Shown here: positions 11,285-21,414 of the stretch, in pieces | Layout of the letters: every line of letters begins with the position of its first letter | Numbering within the stretch: position 1 is the first letter of the stretch | Assembly: GCA_001931905.2 (NCBI GenBank) | Contig: MSJI02000139.1 | Coordinates: 1 to 33,882, forward strand | Source: Cladosporium sp. IMV 00045 | Lineage: Eukaryota; Ascomycota; Dothideomycetes; Cladosporiales; Cladosporiaceae | Direction: 5' to 3' | Length of the DNA stretch: 33,882 bases | Position numbers and translations under genes: made by a program | The notes under the pieces: generated by a model | The model's input: the letters and a program-made list of their open reading frames with translations, nothing else | Database searches by the model: none | Told to the model about the DNA's origin: nothing

Positions 11285-11830
11285 TTAGAAGTCAAAAACG
11301 AACAACGCCGGCTCCCATCTTTGCTTGTACTGTCCCTCGCCCCATTTGCTCGTACGAACCTCATACGGAGCATCCAAATCAGTCACCTCACCCAGTTCAA
11401 CCAAATCAACAGTGCCGCCCGTGTACTCTCGACTTTTGCGTCCACAGTACGGCCGAAAGATACACACTGACTCAAATCCGCCACTGGAAGTCTGCAGGAG
11501 GCGAATGCACCAGATACCAAACCATGGTTTTGCAAGAGCATTTATGAAGATTCCGAGCACGGCGAGAACGACCGTCAAGCCGTAGTCGAAGATCACATGT
11601 TCGCCAGCAACGAGCGCCCAGGCCATTGGCAGACCTGCAGATGCCATCATAAGACGAGCTGGCCATTTTCCCAATGGAGAGTCGTAGCGTGTTTGTGGTG
11701 GTAGTGGTAAGCGCAATGGTTCATGGTCGCTTGCGGGCATGATTGCGGCCTCATTGCGATTAAGCCAAGATGATTTAAAAGGCATTGAGAATTGTATGTC
11801 TAGTATTGTGTCCTGGCGCAGAGGGAGCAT
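11285..11830 (-). CDS. Hypothetical two-helix membrane protein
   Basis: An uninterrupted frame of 181 codons starts with ATG at 11828-11830 and ends with TAA at 11285-11287. I do not recognise the family. Two hydrophobic segments are visible: WPARLMMASAGLPMAWALVA and YGLTVVLAVLGIFINALA, with PWFGIWCIRLL after the second. The rest is polar and the C-terminus is charged, with several aromatic residues (WGEGQYKQRW). Two further in-frame Met codons lie within the first 31 residues, just before MPASDHEPLR, so the true start may be later. The proline-rich stretch before the first helix (LRLPLPPQTRYDSPLGKW) looks cytosolic. No signal peptide is evident. It stands alone in a gene-poor part, with decayed genes nearby, so it may be a lineage-specific gene or a remnant. 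Confidence 0.45.
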   Translation of the reverse strand: MLPLRQDTILDIQFSMPFKSSWLNRNEAAIMPASDHEPLRLPLPPQTRYDSPLGKWPARLMMASAGLPMAWALVAGEHVIFDYGLTVVLAVLGIFINALAKPWFGIWCIRLLQTSSGGFESVCIFRPYCGRKSREYTGGTVDLVELGEVTDLDAPYEVRTSKWGEGQYKQRWEPALFVFDF

Positions 11831-12785
11831 GACCGCACATAAGCTATGTTGTCAATCGTTGAGTGCTTTCTAACGCCGAACTGGAACGATTACTGCCGCT
11901 AGAAAACGAGGTTGCTCAAGTGGTATTGAAAGATAACAAACCTGAAAAGTGGATCTCCCAGACTCCTCTTTGTCCCGCACTGAATCCTTTGGCGGGTCCT
12001 TGCAGCGCTATGCAACACTTAACTATGCGACCAAGCAATACTATAAGCTTCAAACGACAACATACTGTCGCACAACTCCAATTTTCCGGTGGTGCTCGAC
12101 CTCGTTGGTGCCTGCCAAGTCCTCTAAAACACCGCTCTCCCATGTGGCAAACCTCCTGGAGCGACTCTGACATACGGTAGTCATTCACTCGAGCTATCAC
12201 ATTAAGCTATGTCCTAGACCGGACGAACTCCAAGGCGCATTACTTCTGGACATGTCTGAGGAACCAAGAAGCACATGTTGGAGACGCCAGAACCGTGACT
12301 ATAGATACCTTTGGCATTGGAGGTCTCATCATTATCTCATGACCTGGACATCATAAAGAGTCTTCACGTTCAAGACGAAGCAACACTGCCAATCAGCAGG
12401 CGGTAGACACATAAGCCACAAACGACTCTCGACTGACCTGACAACCGCCTGCTTCACACACTACGGCTGATACGATCGATCGATGAACATTCGCGACGGC
12501 GCGAAGGATCCCAAGGTAGCTCTGAACGAGCGAGCGGGCTCATCAACAAGATATCTGCGTATCCACAATGTGTGTCAGTGAGTTCACGCATTACAATCAG
12601 CAGCGTACCCTGAGCCATTGGTAAAGCTTCGGGCATTCAAGCAGGATACGTCCTCGCAGCAAGGTCACGGCATAGCACAAACGCACTCTGCTCGTACAGC
12701 TGCGATACCACACATCCTTCTCCTTCCCTTCCTTGCGACTATCAAGCCACACTGTCGCTGCCGCCACCCCACCAGCAACATCGCC
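11831..12785. other. Intergenic region before the secreted-protein gene
   Basis: No gene is supported in these 950 bases. The frame of the downstream secreted protein stays open back to about 12618, but only from a TTG codon. This part is therefore more likely 5' untranslated sequence, and the pyrimidine-rich CTTCTCCTTCCCTTCC at 12718-12733 looks like a fungal core promoter. Confidence 0.45.
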
Positions 12786-14028
12786 ATGAAGACATCTGCT
12801 CTGCTCTTCGGAGCACTGGCTGGCCACGCCCTTGCTGTTGCCAACAAATGGAACCCTGAAGGCTTCGACTGGGCTTCCCAAAAGACTCGCAACGATGTTG
12901 CTTGGCTTAAGAACTCGGGTGCTCCAGTCACAAAGCAGCTGGCTGTTCAAGACTCCAACCAGACTACCAATACCAACATCACAGACGTCACCTTCCAGTC
13001 TAGGGCATTCCTTGACACTTCACTTGGTGTGACACTGCGGGCCATCGGATGGAAGGGTGCAGCAAAGTCTACCGTGTCGACTGCGGGCACTGTATTCGGA
13101 TGCTGGGATTTAGCCGAAAGTGAACTGCAAGGCAAGGCGACCACCCCAAAATCTCGCGCAAGCTGTGCAATCGGCGTGGGAAGTGCTCTTTGGGGCTTCG
13201 GATGTAAGTATTGAACTTTTATCTCCTAGTCCATTGCTGACTTCTTGATAGCAACAGTTAAAGACTATATGAACACCGCGGACGCCGCCCGGGAGCCGCA
13301 GCGATTCAAGGAATCGAGCTTCCTCAACTCGATGCTCCAGACCTCGGCGCAGACTTCTTAGAGAGCATCGACCTTGATCTATTCAGCAGGAAAAAGCGTG
13401 CTCTGATGAGGAAGGGTCTCCACGAGCGCGGCTACTCCTCTGACGACCACCACATGGCACAGCTGCTTCACAACCATCACATGTCGCGAGCACTCCGAGA
13501 CGGCGGATTCGGAGATGGCGAATTCCTCGGCTATGCCCACAAGGACCATCAGCTAAGCAAGCGTGATGCGACCCACCCTCTGGCTGCACGCTTCAAGGTG
13601 GACCACCCGAAGAAGGGTCCCATGGTCCTTGCCACCCGCCATGCCAACACCACATTCCACATGACCGCCGAGCCATACATGCACAACGATGGCTCTCACA
13701 AGGCAAGACGTTGGGAAGAGAAGCTCCAAAAGGAAGTCCTGGAGAACCGCGTCACCGAGGCACGCTTCGACACCGACGCAATCAAGAGTGCTCCCGCCGA
13801 CTTGGACATTGACAAGAACAAGGCTTTCGAGGACGCTGAGGATGGTATGCACTGCGTTCTCGGCGGTGATGACTGGAACTTAGAGACGTCTTCGACATTC
13901 AGGGCTATGACAACACCAACCGGGGCACCTACAACTATGCCACCATTGGAATCTTCGAGGATCAGAGCGGTGATGCGGATATTGAGCAGATGCAGCCTCA
14001 GCCTCCGGTCTCTGGGGGTGATTGCTAG
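12786..14028 (+). CDS. Secreted protein with Kex2-type cleavage sites, function unknown (frame problem in the middle)
   Basis: The start (MKTSALLFGALAGHALAVA) is a clear signal peptide. Exon 1 (12786-13203) encodes an N-terminal domain with Asn-glycosylation sites, the Cys-containing TVFGCWDLAES and a hydrophobic helix (ASCAIGVGSALWGFG), then a perfect GTAAGT donor. The following coding frame is recognisable by ELPQLDAPDLG, RKKR and LSKR (dibasic, Kex2-like), a His-rich segment and NTNRGTYNYATIGIFEDQSG before the TAG at 14026-14028. An intron at 13845-13885 (41 bases, GTATGC..TTAGAG) joins the last exon in frame. For the first intron, the obvious acceptor (AG at 13250-13251) gives VKDYMNTADAARE and then a stop at 13361. 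Only AG at 13300-13301 (98-base intron, 367 residues) or 13294-13295 keeps everything in frame. The alternative is a one-base deletion near 13290-13300, making it a recent pseudogene. No family is recognised. Confidence 0.62.
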
Positions 14029-15199
14029 AAAGCCTTCTATTTGGGGATGAACATTGTTCGGCTACGTGATCAGTACTAGGGGTTCGCAAAGGCTGATCTG
14101 AGAGTAATGCCGGGCAGGTGAATAGTCCTTCTCGAGGATCCCATTTGGGCGAACACTGCACGGCCTCCAACTATGGCTTTTGACATTTTTAGTTGGTAGT
14201 AGACAACTAATTACGCAACTCAGCGAGATAACGGGGTCTGGACGAAATTTCCAAGCATATAAACGCTACTCACATATGGTATCAAGGAACGACGAGGAAG
14301 AAACACTGCCTCACTCTCCTCCATACACATCTATCCCACAAAAGGATGCTCGACCAACCTAAGAAGATAGCCCGCGGACCGACGACTAGACGTTGAGGAA
14401 GCTTGCAAAATACAGAGCGTGACTGCACAAGTCGTACTGCGTTGATCGTAGATTTTGATTGTTGATGTTGGCTAATTGAGAATCCCAAAATACGGCAACG
14501 TGGATACCTGGCGACTTCCACCTTAGGGTAAAAAGGGTTAGGGTAAGCACCGCAACCATCACTATCTTGGCAGTTCGGCCCAAACATGCTCGACGTGCCA
14601 GGAGTCGACAACAGAACTTCGCTCTCGTCAATACAACACACGTTTTGTCGTCAGATGTTCACGCAGCAGATTCCTATGAGGGACATACCTGATCAAGATG
14701 CTCGCACCCCTTCAAGCTACTCCTCTGTCTACAACACAGCACTCTGGACATCAGATCGTAGCGTTGCATTAGGCTGAGCAGCTGAAGCACCACGTATCCA
14801 CCCGCAGCAGTCTATGTCTTCTGCTATAATGCACCTCAAATCGACTCTTTTGAAGCCTCTCGCCCGGCTTGGGTTACTTTTGCTGACTTTCGTTTACCAC
14901 ACGTCATCTGATCAAAAGCAAAGCACGACCACTGATCCGCGAAAATGCCATATGACGAAGAAATGGCTGGACTATTTCCAGCAGTATTGTCTGCAGGAGC
15001 AGAGACAGCAAACCAAAGATCTCCATTCCAGGTAGCTCGTCGCTTTCAAGATGTGAGCGAAAGCCACTGTGCCGCTGCCACTGCTGCGCGTCTGAAACCG
15101 CAAAACTCTACAGTCGATCAATACATCGTGGACGTGCCGAAGCACTACCAGCCAAGAGCGCCCAGTGTACTCTCCCCTGACCAAGACAACTGAGATCGA
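14029..15199. other. Gene-free stretch upstream of the HET remnant
   Basis: Nearly 1.2 kb without a supportable gene on either strand. Its notable content is a short telomere-like array at 14523-14543. Small open frames (for example 14282-14641 on the minus strand) have no family character. Confidence 0.5.
14523..14543 (+). repeat. Interstitial telomere-like repeat (two TTAGGG units)
   Basis: TTAGGG occurs at 14523-14528 and again, as GGGTTAGGG, at 14535-14543, separated by TAAAAA. TTAGGG is the telomere unit of most filamentous ascomycetes. Two units this close are unlikely by chance in a window this size, although the array is imperfect. Confidence 0.6.
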
Positions 15200-17091
15200 G
15201 TGCTCGAAATCTTGCCTGCCAAGTTCGAGCAGCAGATTCGGGGCAGCCTTCACCATGTAAGATTGGAGGAAGGAGAATGCCCTCGAGAGAATAACAAATG
15301 TCCAAGGAACTTCGCAGTCTCTGCGTCAGAGGCGGAGATAGTGTGTTACACCGCACTCAGCTACGTTGTAAGCCTTCCTGGCGCGGTATACGGGCAAACG
15401 AGAACATCTAATCGGCAGTGGGGACCTCCAATATTTGACTGTAGCATCAAAATCGGCAACACGTCGCTTAGCATAACAAGAGCCTAGACACAGCCATTCG
15501 TCACCTGCGACACGAGGAAGACTCCGTCATGGTCTGGGTCGACCAGATCTGCATCAACCAAAGCGACCTGGCAGAGAAAACAGCCCAGGTCCAGCTTATG
15601 TCTCTGATCTACCAACGAGCTTGGAATACGGTGATATGGCTAGGTGACTTCCCGGCCGACAATGCCTTCGATGCCCTCCAAGAGCTACAAAACAACACGA
15701 TGAACGCCTCTGGTCCGCTGCCAGATGAGGACAAGGAACGAATGTGCAGTCCACCGTACATGGTACCTGGCGGGTTTGAGGCCATCGAAGAACTTTTCAC
15801 CGTGCCATGGTTTCAGCGTACGTGGACCATACAAGAAGCAGTCCTGTCCACCGAGCTTTGGGTCATGGCGGGCACATCGACACGCCATTGGGAAGATACT
15901 ATCGGCTGCGCTGCTGACAATCAAAGACTTGGCCTTTTCCAACCCACTCAGGCGACAAAATCACTACAGACGACGTCGCTCACGTGAAACTACACGGATT
16001 CCACGCTGCAAATGCTCTCTGGAGCTTCAAGCAATATTTCAATTCATGCCAACAGAAATACCCACTCATACACGCTCTGGTCGACACTCGCCACACGCAA
16101 GCGACAAACCCGCTAGACAACGTCTACGGCATCTGGGCCTGACCAGAAGTAGCGTCATTCCGGATTACGAGTTGGATGCCACCGAGCTGTGGCAAAACAT
16201 TTCGCTGCAGATATTGAAAGCCGAGCCTCAGGATTACACATTGGACCAGGCGTGCCGACTCCTTTGCTGCGTTGATCATGACATGAACGATTCTGGCAAC
16301 TTACCATCATGGGCCGTCGACTGGTCGAAGCCACGGGTCACCACCAGTCTAGGCTTCAGCACAAGTGTCACAAGCTGCTTCGACGCTGGTAAATCGTCGA
16401 CAGTCACCAGCGTCTTCCAGATCCGCGAATGTGAAAGGATACTGTGCTTCAACGCCAAGATCTTCGACACCATAGAAAATCTCAGTCCCATCCTCGAAAA
16501 CGCCGATCTAGAAGCCGCCGACTCTGGCACAAACAACATAGCACTAAGGACATGCATCACACACGCAACCTCCGCCCCGCAAACATAAAAACCAAGCTAT
16601 CGTCCTCGGGCTTTTGCAAGGTCGTCACAGCAGGCAAAGACAGCTCAGGAATGCAACCATACCCAGCCGGATACACGGAAATCCTCAGCTTCCTCTGCGA
16701 CGCCGTCACTGGCCAGAGTCCAACCTTCCACGATCAACTCTACACTCCCCGGCAGCGCAAAGGTAGACTGACGCTGGACAATCTGAAAACTCGCAGCTCC
16801 GGGCGGCTGTTCCAGGATATTCGCGTGGCGTTCAAGGCGGCAGTGCTCAACCGTCGGCTTTGCTGGACGAAGAAAGGTCATCTGGGCCTGGTGCCGAGGT
16901 TTACAAAGCGAGGCGACTGCGTCGCCGTGGTGCCGGGATGTCCTGTGCCTTTTGTGGTACGAAGGGCTGGGGAGAGAGACGATGGGACGGTGTTGTATCG
17001 GTTTGTTGGCGAGGCTTATGTAGACGGAATCATGCATGGTGAGGCATTGGCTGACGACAGAATAGAACTGATAGATTTAGATATCGTATGA
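15200..17091 (+). pseudogene. HET-domain (heterokaryon incompatibility) gene broken by multiple indels
   Basis: The HET hallmarks are all present: YTALSYV-WG, then VMVWVDQICINQSDLAEKTA, VIWLGDF, WFQRTWTIQEAVLSTELWVM, NPLDNVYGIW, and near the C-terminus CWTKKGHLGLVPRFTKRGD and YRFVGEAYVDGIMHGEAL. A normal intron at 15368-15418 (GTAAGC..CGGCAG) rebuilds the invariant Trp-Gly of LSYVWGPP. The coding frame then changes about five times: near 15483 (ITRA-stop against SLDTAIRHLRHEED), near 15906, near 15948, at 16134-16141 (GIWA-stop against GLTRSSVIPDYELD) and between 16530 and 16585. No splice sites explain these changes. The left limit is arbitrary, since no ATG is seen in frame near 15200. The stop at 17089-17091 is the normal family end. 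Intact relatives trigger cell death when unlike hyphae fuse. The full-length but frame-broken state suggests rather recent loss. Confidence 0.85.
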
Positions 17092-17177
17092 CATGATTTA
17101 ACGATGTTTGGGAGTATAGATCCGAATACCTGGGATTCCCAGCAAACGGGCTCGATTCCTGATAGGATTCCATGAGA

Positions 17178-17192
17178 TTTAGGGTTAGGGTT
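17178..17192 (+). repeat. Interstitial telomere-like repeat (2.5 TTAGGG units)
   Basis: The run TTTAGGGTTAGGGTT lies 87 bases after the stop of the HET remnant, in the same orientation as the array at 14523-14543. Two perfect adjacent TTAGGG units are far above chance expectation in 34 kb. Confidence 0.75.
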
Positions 17193-17981
17193 GTGATACG
17201 AGCCGGTTCAAACGATTGATACCAGAGTCGAAGCAAGATCTCAAATCATGCCCTTCATTTCCTGAGGCTTAGTGGAAGTACCGTTGGTCCAGATGGCGCA
17301 AAGTCATCGTACAAGGAAGCTCTCAAAAGAAACACGATGCGGTGAAGCGGCGATTCCTCATGTTCAAGCAGCAAAGCCCAGAGTCTTCAATCGTGCAGTA
17401 CTCGATCAACCGTGGAATCAAAGCCATTGAGAGGCAAGGCAAGTTTCGTTGAACAAAATTCGACAGACATCCCAATATGTCGATGGCAAACCACAAGGAG
17501 TCAGGAATGACTTCCAAGTGGAAATCAAGACGCTGAAAATCGAACTAGCTGCAATCAGCGATGATGGGCGATGATGACGATGAAGTGCCGAGCTTATCCA
17601 AGCCGGGAAGGTGCTCACACGACACAAACCCAACTGCCGGCAGCATTAATCAAAAATACCTATGCAATAACGCAGACATACCTATCTGACAAAGATTTAA
17701 GCAATTGACTGTCAATCAATGGCAAGAATAAATCAAATTTCAATCAAACGTCACTGGCTTATCTTTGGCAGGCCAGAAGACGGCCGGCTGGTTCTGCTGG
17801 GGCTCGCTTGTCGGCCGTTAGCTTCAACTCTGTAGCTCGACGCCCATATGAATCCATGACCGGCATTTCTTTCTTGCCTCTCACAAGTCAACGCAAGATC
17901 TTCTCTTTGCCACCACCCGTCACGTCTTTAGCTGGCATTGCCCGAAAACCCCATTCTACACCAATGGTCTAGTCCAGCTCA
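17193..17981. promoter_or_regulatory. Promoter side of the CorA-type transporter gene
   Basis: No gene is seen in these 790 bases. Towards the right it turns into a typical promoter: TCTTCTCTTTGCCACC at 17899-17914 contains TTTGCCACC (17906-17914), the reverse complement of GGTGGCAAA, the yeast proteasome element, and AATTTCAATCAAA at 17736-17748 recurs upstream of SPC34. Whether either acts here is unknown. Confidence 0.35.
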
Positions 17982-20702
17982 ATGTCTTCCACACACCCAG
18001 ACGTCTCGCGCGTCGCCGGCTCCGCCGCCATGGCAAAACCCGGCCAGCCATCGCAGAACAATGCCAGTGGGTCGCAGAGCCGCGCATCCTCTTCCACCAA
18101 CCCCAATGGCGACGCGAAGCCCAAGAAGAAGCGCCACCGCGCAGGCAAGAACCGCAAAAAGAGACGCCAGAGCTTTGCTGCGCCCTCCGAGACGTCAGAG
18201 GCTGTCGTCCCCGAAGGACGTCCCAGCGTTATTGACACCCGCCAGACGACCCAGCAGGCCAGCTTTTACAGACTCAACAGCAACAGGAGTAATACGAGCT
18301 TGGAGAGCGAAGCGCTGCTGGACCACAGAGAGCAGAGCGCACCGACTGCCAGGCGGAGGAGCATTCAGCAGGGCTTCACCCGCCCGAGCTTGCCCTTTGG
18401 TCGCGAAAAGCAGCGCCCTTCTCAGACTTCCGTGTCTACCAGTACTGTGCCAAAGTCCAAATTGGCGCGCTCGCAGGATGTGGCTATCAGCGAGGATGAC
18501 GAAGAGAATGAGCCGGATACCAACGATCGGACTCCGTTGCTAGGTGGTTCTTTTGGACGCCGACCTCAAATCTCGCGTGATAACTCCAAGCAGAACTATG
18601 GCAGCTCTCAACGCCCGGGTTCGACGCACTCCAAGGCCTCCTCCAAGCGATCGAAGAAGAAGATTGACATTGGAATGCACCACCGCAATGACCGATTCGA
18701 GAACGACGAAGAATACGATGTCAACAACCCACCATCTGTTCCTAGCTCACCCAAGCTTGGGTCTCTTGACGATGTCATGGTTGCCGACATGCCCACTGCG
18801 ACCCATTCGGACAGAGGAAGGGACGCGATTATCAATATTGATTTCGATCGCGAGGAGGACGACCGCTTTAATAGTGCATCTCCTGACACCATGCGGAGGC
18901 GACACACAGTGGCAGACTTGGCAGAAAGAGACGTCTGCTTCCCTGCCGATGTATCGGAAATGGGAGACGAGGAAGCCGACCGTCGCTCTCATACCAGCTC
19001 TCGCCAGCGAAGGCGTCGTCGACCCAAGCAGTGGCCGGATCTCGAGATGCTCGAGGAGTGGAGCCGCGAAGAAAAGGAGGAACGCTCTCAGCAAGAGTAT
19101 ATACGGGCAAAGAAAATCTCAGAGCCTGTCATGGTAGGCGGAAGACTCCGCCCAAGGAAGCCTGTGTGGCACCGCGAGGAGGACGACGCACCCTTCCGCT
19201 TCACTTACTTCAACGAACTATTCGAGGAGACCATCCACGCGCGGACGATTAGTGATCTCTGCCAGGATGGTGGTACTTTCCGGGAGCTCTTCATCCCTGA
19301 TCCCATTGAGCTTAGTGACGAAAGTGAGGATGACATGGACGAAGAAGAAAGCCACCACCCAATGGAGAAGTCTTCGATGGGAGCTTTGAACGGCCGTCTG
19401 AATGCTGGATCTAGGACATCCACATTCGGTGGCCCGACTGAAGTCATCGAAAAGCCGACTGAGGGCGGTAAAAAACCCAGCACTGGCACCAACACGCCTT
19501 CAGTGGGCAATTCACTTGCGCCGACGCCGGTGCCAGGGAAGCCTCGATCCAAACGCTATGGAGCTAAGCCGACTTTCTGGCTCGATGTGCTCAGCCCGAC
19601 GGAAGTAGAGATGAAAGTACTCGCCAAAGCCTTTGGCATTCACCAGCTCACCATTGAGGATATTCTGATGGACGAGCCTCGCGAGAAGGTCGAGCTCTTC
19701 CAGTCTTACTACTTCGTCAACTACCGCTCCTTCGAACAGGACAAAGACAACTCGGAGTACATGGAGCCCATCAACATGTACGTCGTTGTCTTCCGCGACG
19801 GTGTCATCACTTTCCACCACTCTCAAACTCCCCATCCTGCCAACGTTCGTCGCCGCATCCGCCAATTGAACGACTACATGAGCCCCACAGCCGACTGGAT
19901 CAGCTACGCCATCATCGACGACGTCACTGACGCCTACGCCCCCATGGTCCAACGCATCGAAGACGACGTCGACGAAATCGACGACGAAATCCTCTACCTG
20001 CACCAGCACGCCGCCGACGACGCATCGCAAAAAGACACTAAAGTCCTAACGAAAACCAAGGGCGAGCGCGCAGCAAACGCCACCACCCAAGGAGACCTGG
20101 GCGCCGCCAAAGCAGAAGGCGAGAAGACCGCCGGCGAGAGCGGCGGCGACATGCTGCGCCGCGTCGGTGAGTGCAGGAAGCAGGTCATGGGCCTCTACCG
20201 CTTGCTGGGCAACAAGGCCGATGTCATCAAGGGCTTCGCGAAGCGCTGCAACGAGCACTGGGAAGTCGCGCCGAGGTCGGAAATCGGTCTGTACCTGGGC
20301 GATATTCAGGACCATATTGTTACCATGACCGGTAACTTGAGTCACTACGAGAAGTAAGTCAACATTCACCTCCTCAAAAACGCCCTGATTCCACCATCAA
20401 AACTAACCATGCTCCCCCAACACAGCCTCCTCTCCCGCGCGCACAGCAACTACCTTGCGCAAATCAACATCCGAATGAACGAGCGGGCCGAGCAAACCGC
20501 CGACGTGCTGGGCAAACTCACCGTGCTGGGCACCATCGTGCTCCCCATGAATATCGTCACGGGTATGTGGGGCATGAACGTCTGGGTGCCCGGGCAGGAG
20601 TACGAAGGGGATCTGACTTGGTTCTGGTGCATCACCGCGGGCCTGTTTGGGTTTGGCATCACGTGCTATTTTATTGCGAAGAGGGTTTACGGGATTGTTT
20701 AG
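17982..20702 (+). CDS. CorA-family Mg2+ transporter (Alr1/Mnr2 type)
   Basis: Exon 1 (17982-20353) and exon 2 (20426-20702) encode 882 residues. The intron (GTAAGT, CTAAC branch at 20403-20407, CACAG) splits an Asn codon. The C-terminus has the signature of the family: a helix leading into MNIVTGMWGMNVW with the invariant Gly-Met-Asn motif, then a second helix (FWCITAGLFGFGITCYFIA). Before it lie the cytosolic funnel domain (FWLDVLSPTEVEMKVLAKAF, LTIEDILMDEPREKVELF) and a long helix with a low-complexity insert near residues 680-730. The N-terminal ~500 residues are disordered and charged, with a basic patch (KPKKKRHRAGKNRKKRRQS, residues ~46-65) as in fungal Alr/Mnr proteins. Alr1 acts at the plasma membrane and Mnr2 at the vacuole, and sequence alone does not decide between them. 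The frame is perfect over 2.6 kb. Confidence 0.94.
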
Positions 20703-21414
20703 GGTCTTGAGGGGAGATTTGATGGGGGAATGAAAAGAGGGGGGTTTGTATAATTCTCGTCCTTTTGGGTTTGGTTTTGCTCAGGTTCGTTGTTTGGGAG
20801 GGTATAGGGTATACCCCTACCTCCATGGTTTCTTTTTTGTCTTCTTCTCTTTCGGTTTCCCTCGGCTTTCGCTTTTTCGCTCTTATCACGCGTCGACGAG
20901 CAAGCGAGCGAGTTTTCTTCTTTATTCTTTCTTTTCCTTGATTGGACGATGCAAAAAATAACCTGGGGATACACGACAGTTTTCGGTTCATGTTTTTATG
21001 TACAATCAGAATGAGCGATGCTTGGGAATGTGATTGGAATTAGTTTAGGTGATGATATTCATAGTCTTCTTGTTCTTTACCTTTCTTGCTTTCTTCCAAT
21101 CTGAGATGTTCTGCTTTTGTTTGCCTTTAAATAGACGCAGTCCAACGTTCAGAAAATGTGACGAATGCGTGTTCTCGGTACATATGTACTAGTAGAGTAT
21201 ACGGTTGCAGATTCGTACGACGGATCTGACATCTACCCTGTAACGGATCTTGCCAAACTGCAATGTCTTGTAAATTGGTGCTTCTCTGCAAAGAATACTA
21301 CTGCTGTCAAAAAAACAACGCTTGTTGATGTGCTCTATCTTCGCGACTGCTATCTATTGATACACGAATCTCAGTCGAAGCCCACCGATTCTGCCTATTC
21401 CGCACTACCTCACC
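20703..21414. other. Shared 3' flank of CorA and RPN3 genes
   Basis: About 710 bases lie between the convergent stops of the transporter and RPN3. T-rich sequence at 20821-20940 (for example TTTCTTTTTTGTCTTC) is probably in the 3' untranslated region of the transporter. Nothing else was seen. Confidence 0.5.

Noticed and set aside
12618..12785. N-terminal extension of the secreted protein back to 12618
   Set aside because: It would start with TTG and bury the signal peptide. The first in-frame ATG, at 12786, begins a clean signal peptide.
15200..17091. Explaining all HET frame changes by introns
   Set aside because: Only 15368-15418 has donor, branch and acceptor. At the other breaks there is no GT..AG pair of usable size, and the conserved blocks abut each other without a gap.
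19512..20030. Minus-strand frame of 172 codons inside the CorA gene
   Set aside because: Composition (Val/Asp repeats) is what antisense of the acidic CorA sequence gives; no start context and no homology pattern.
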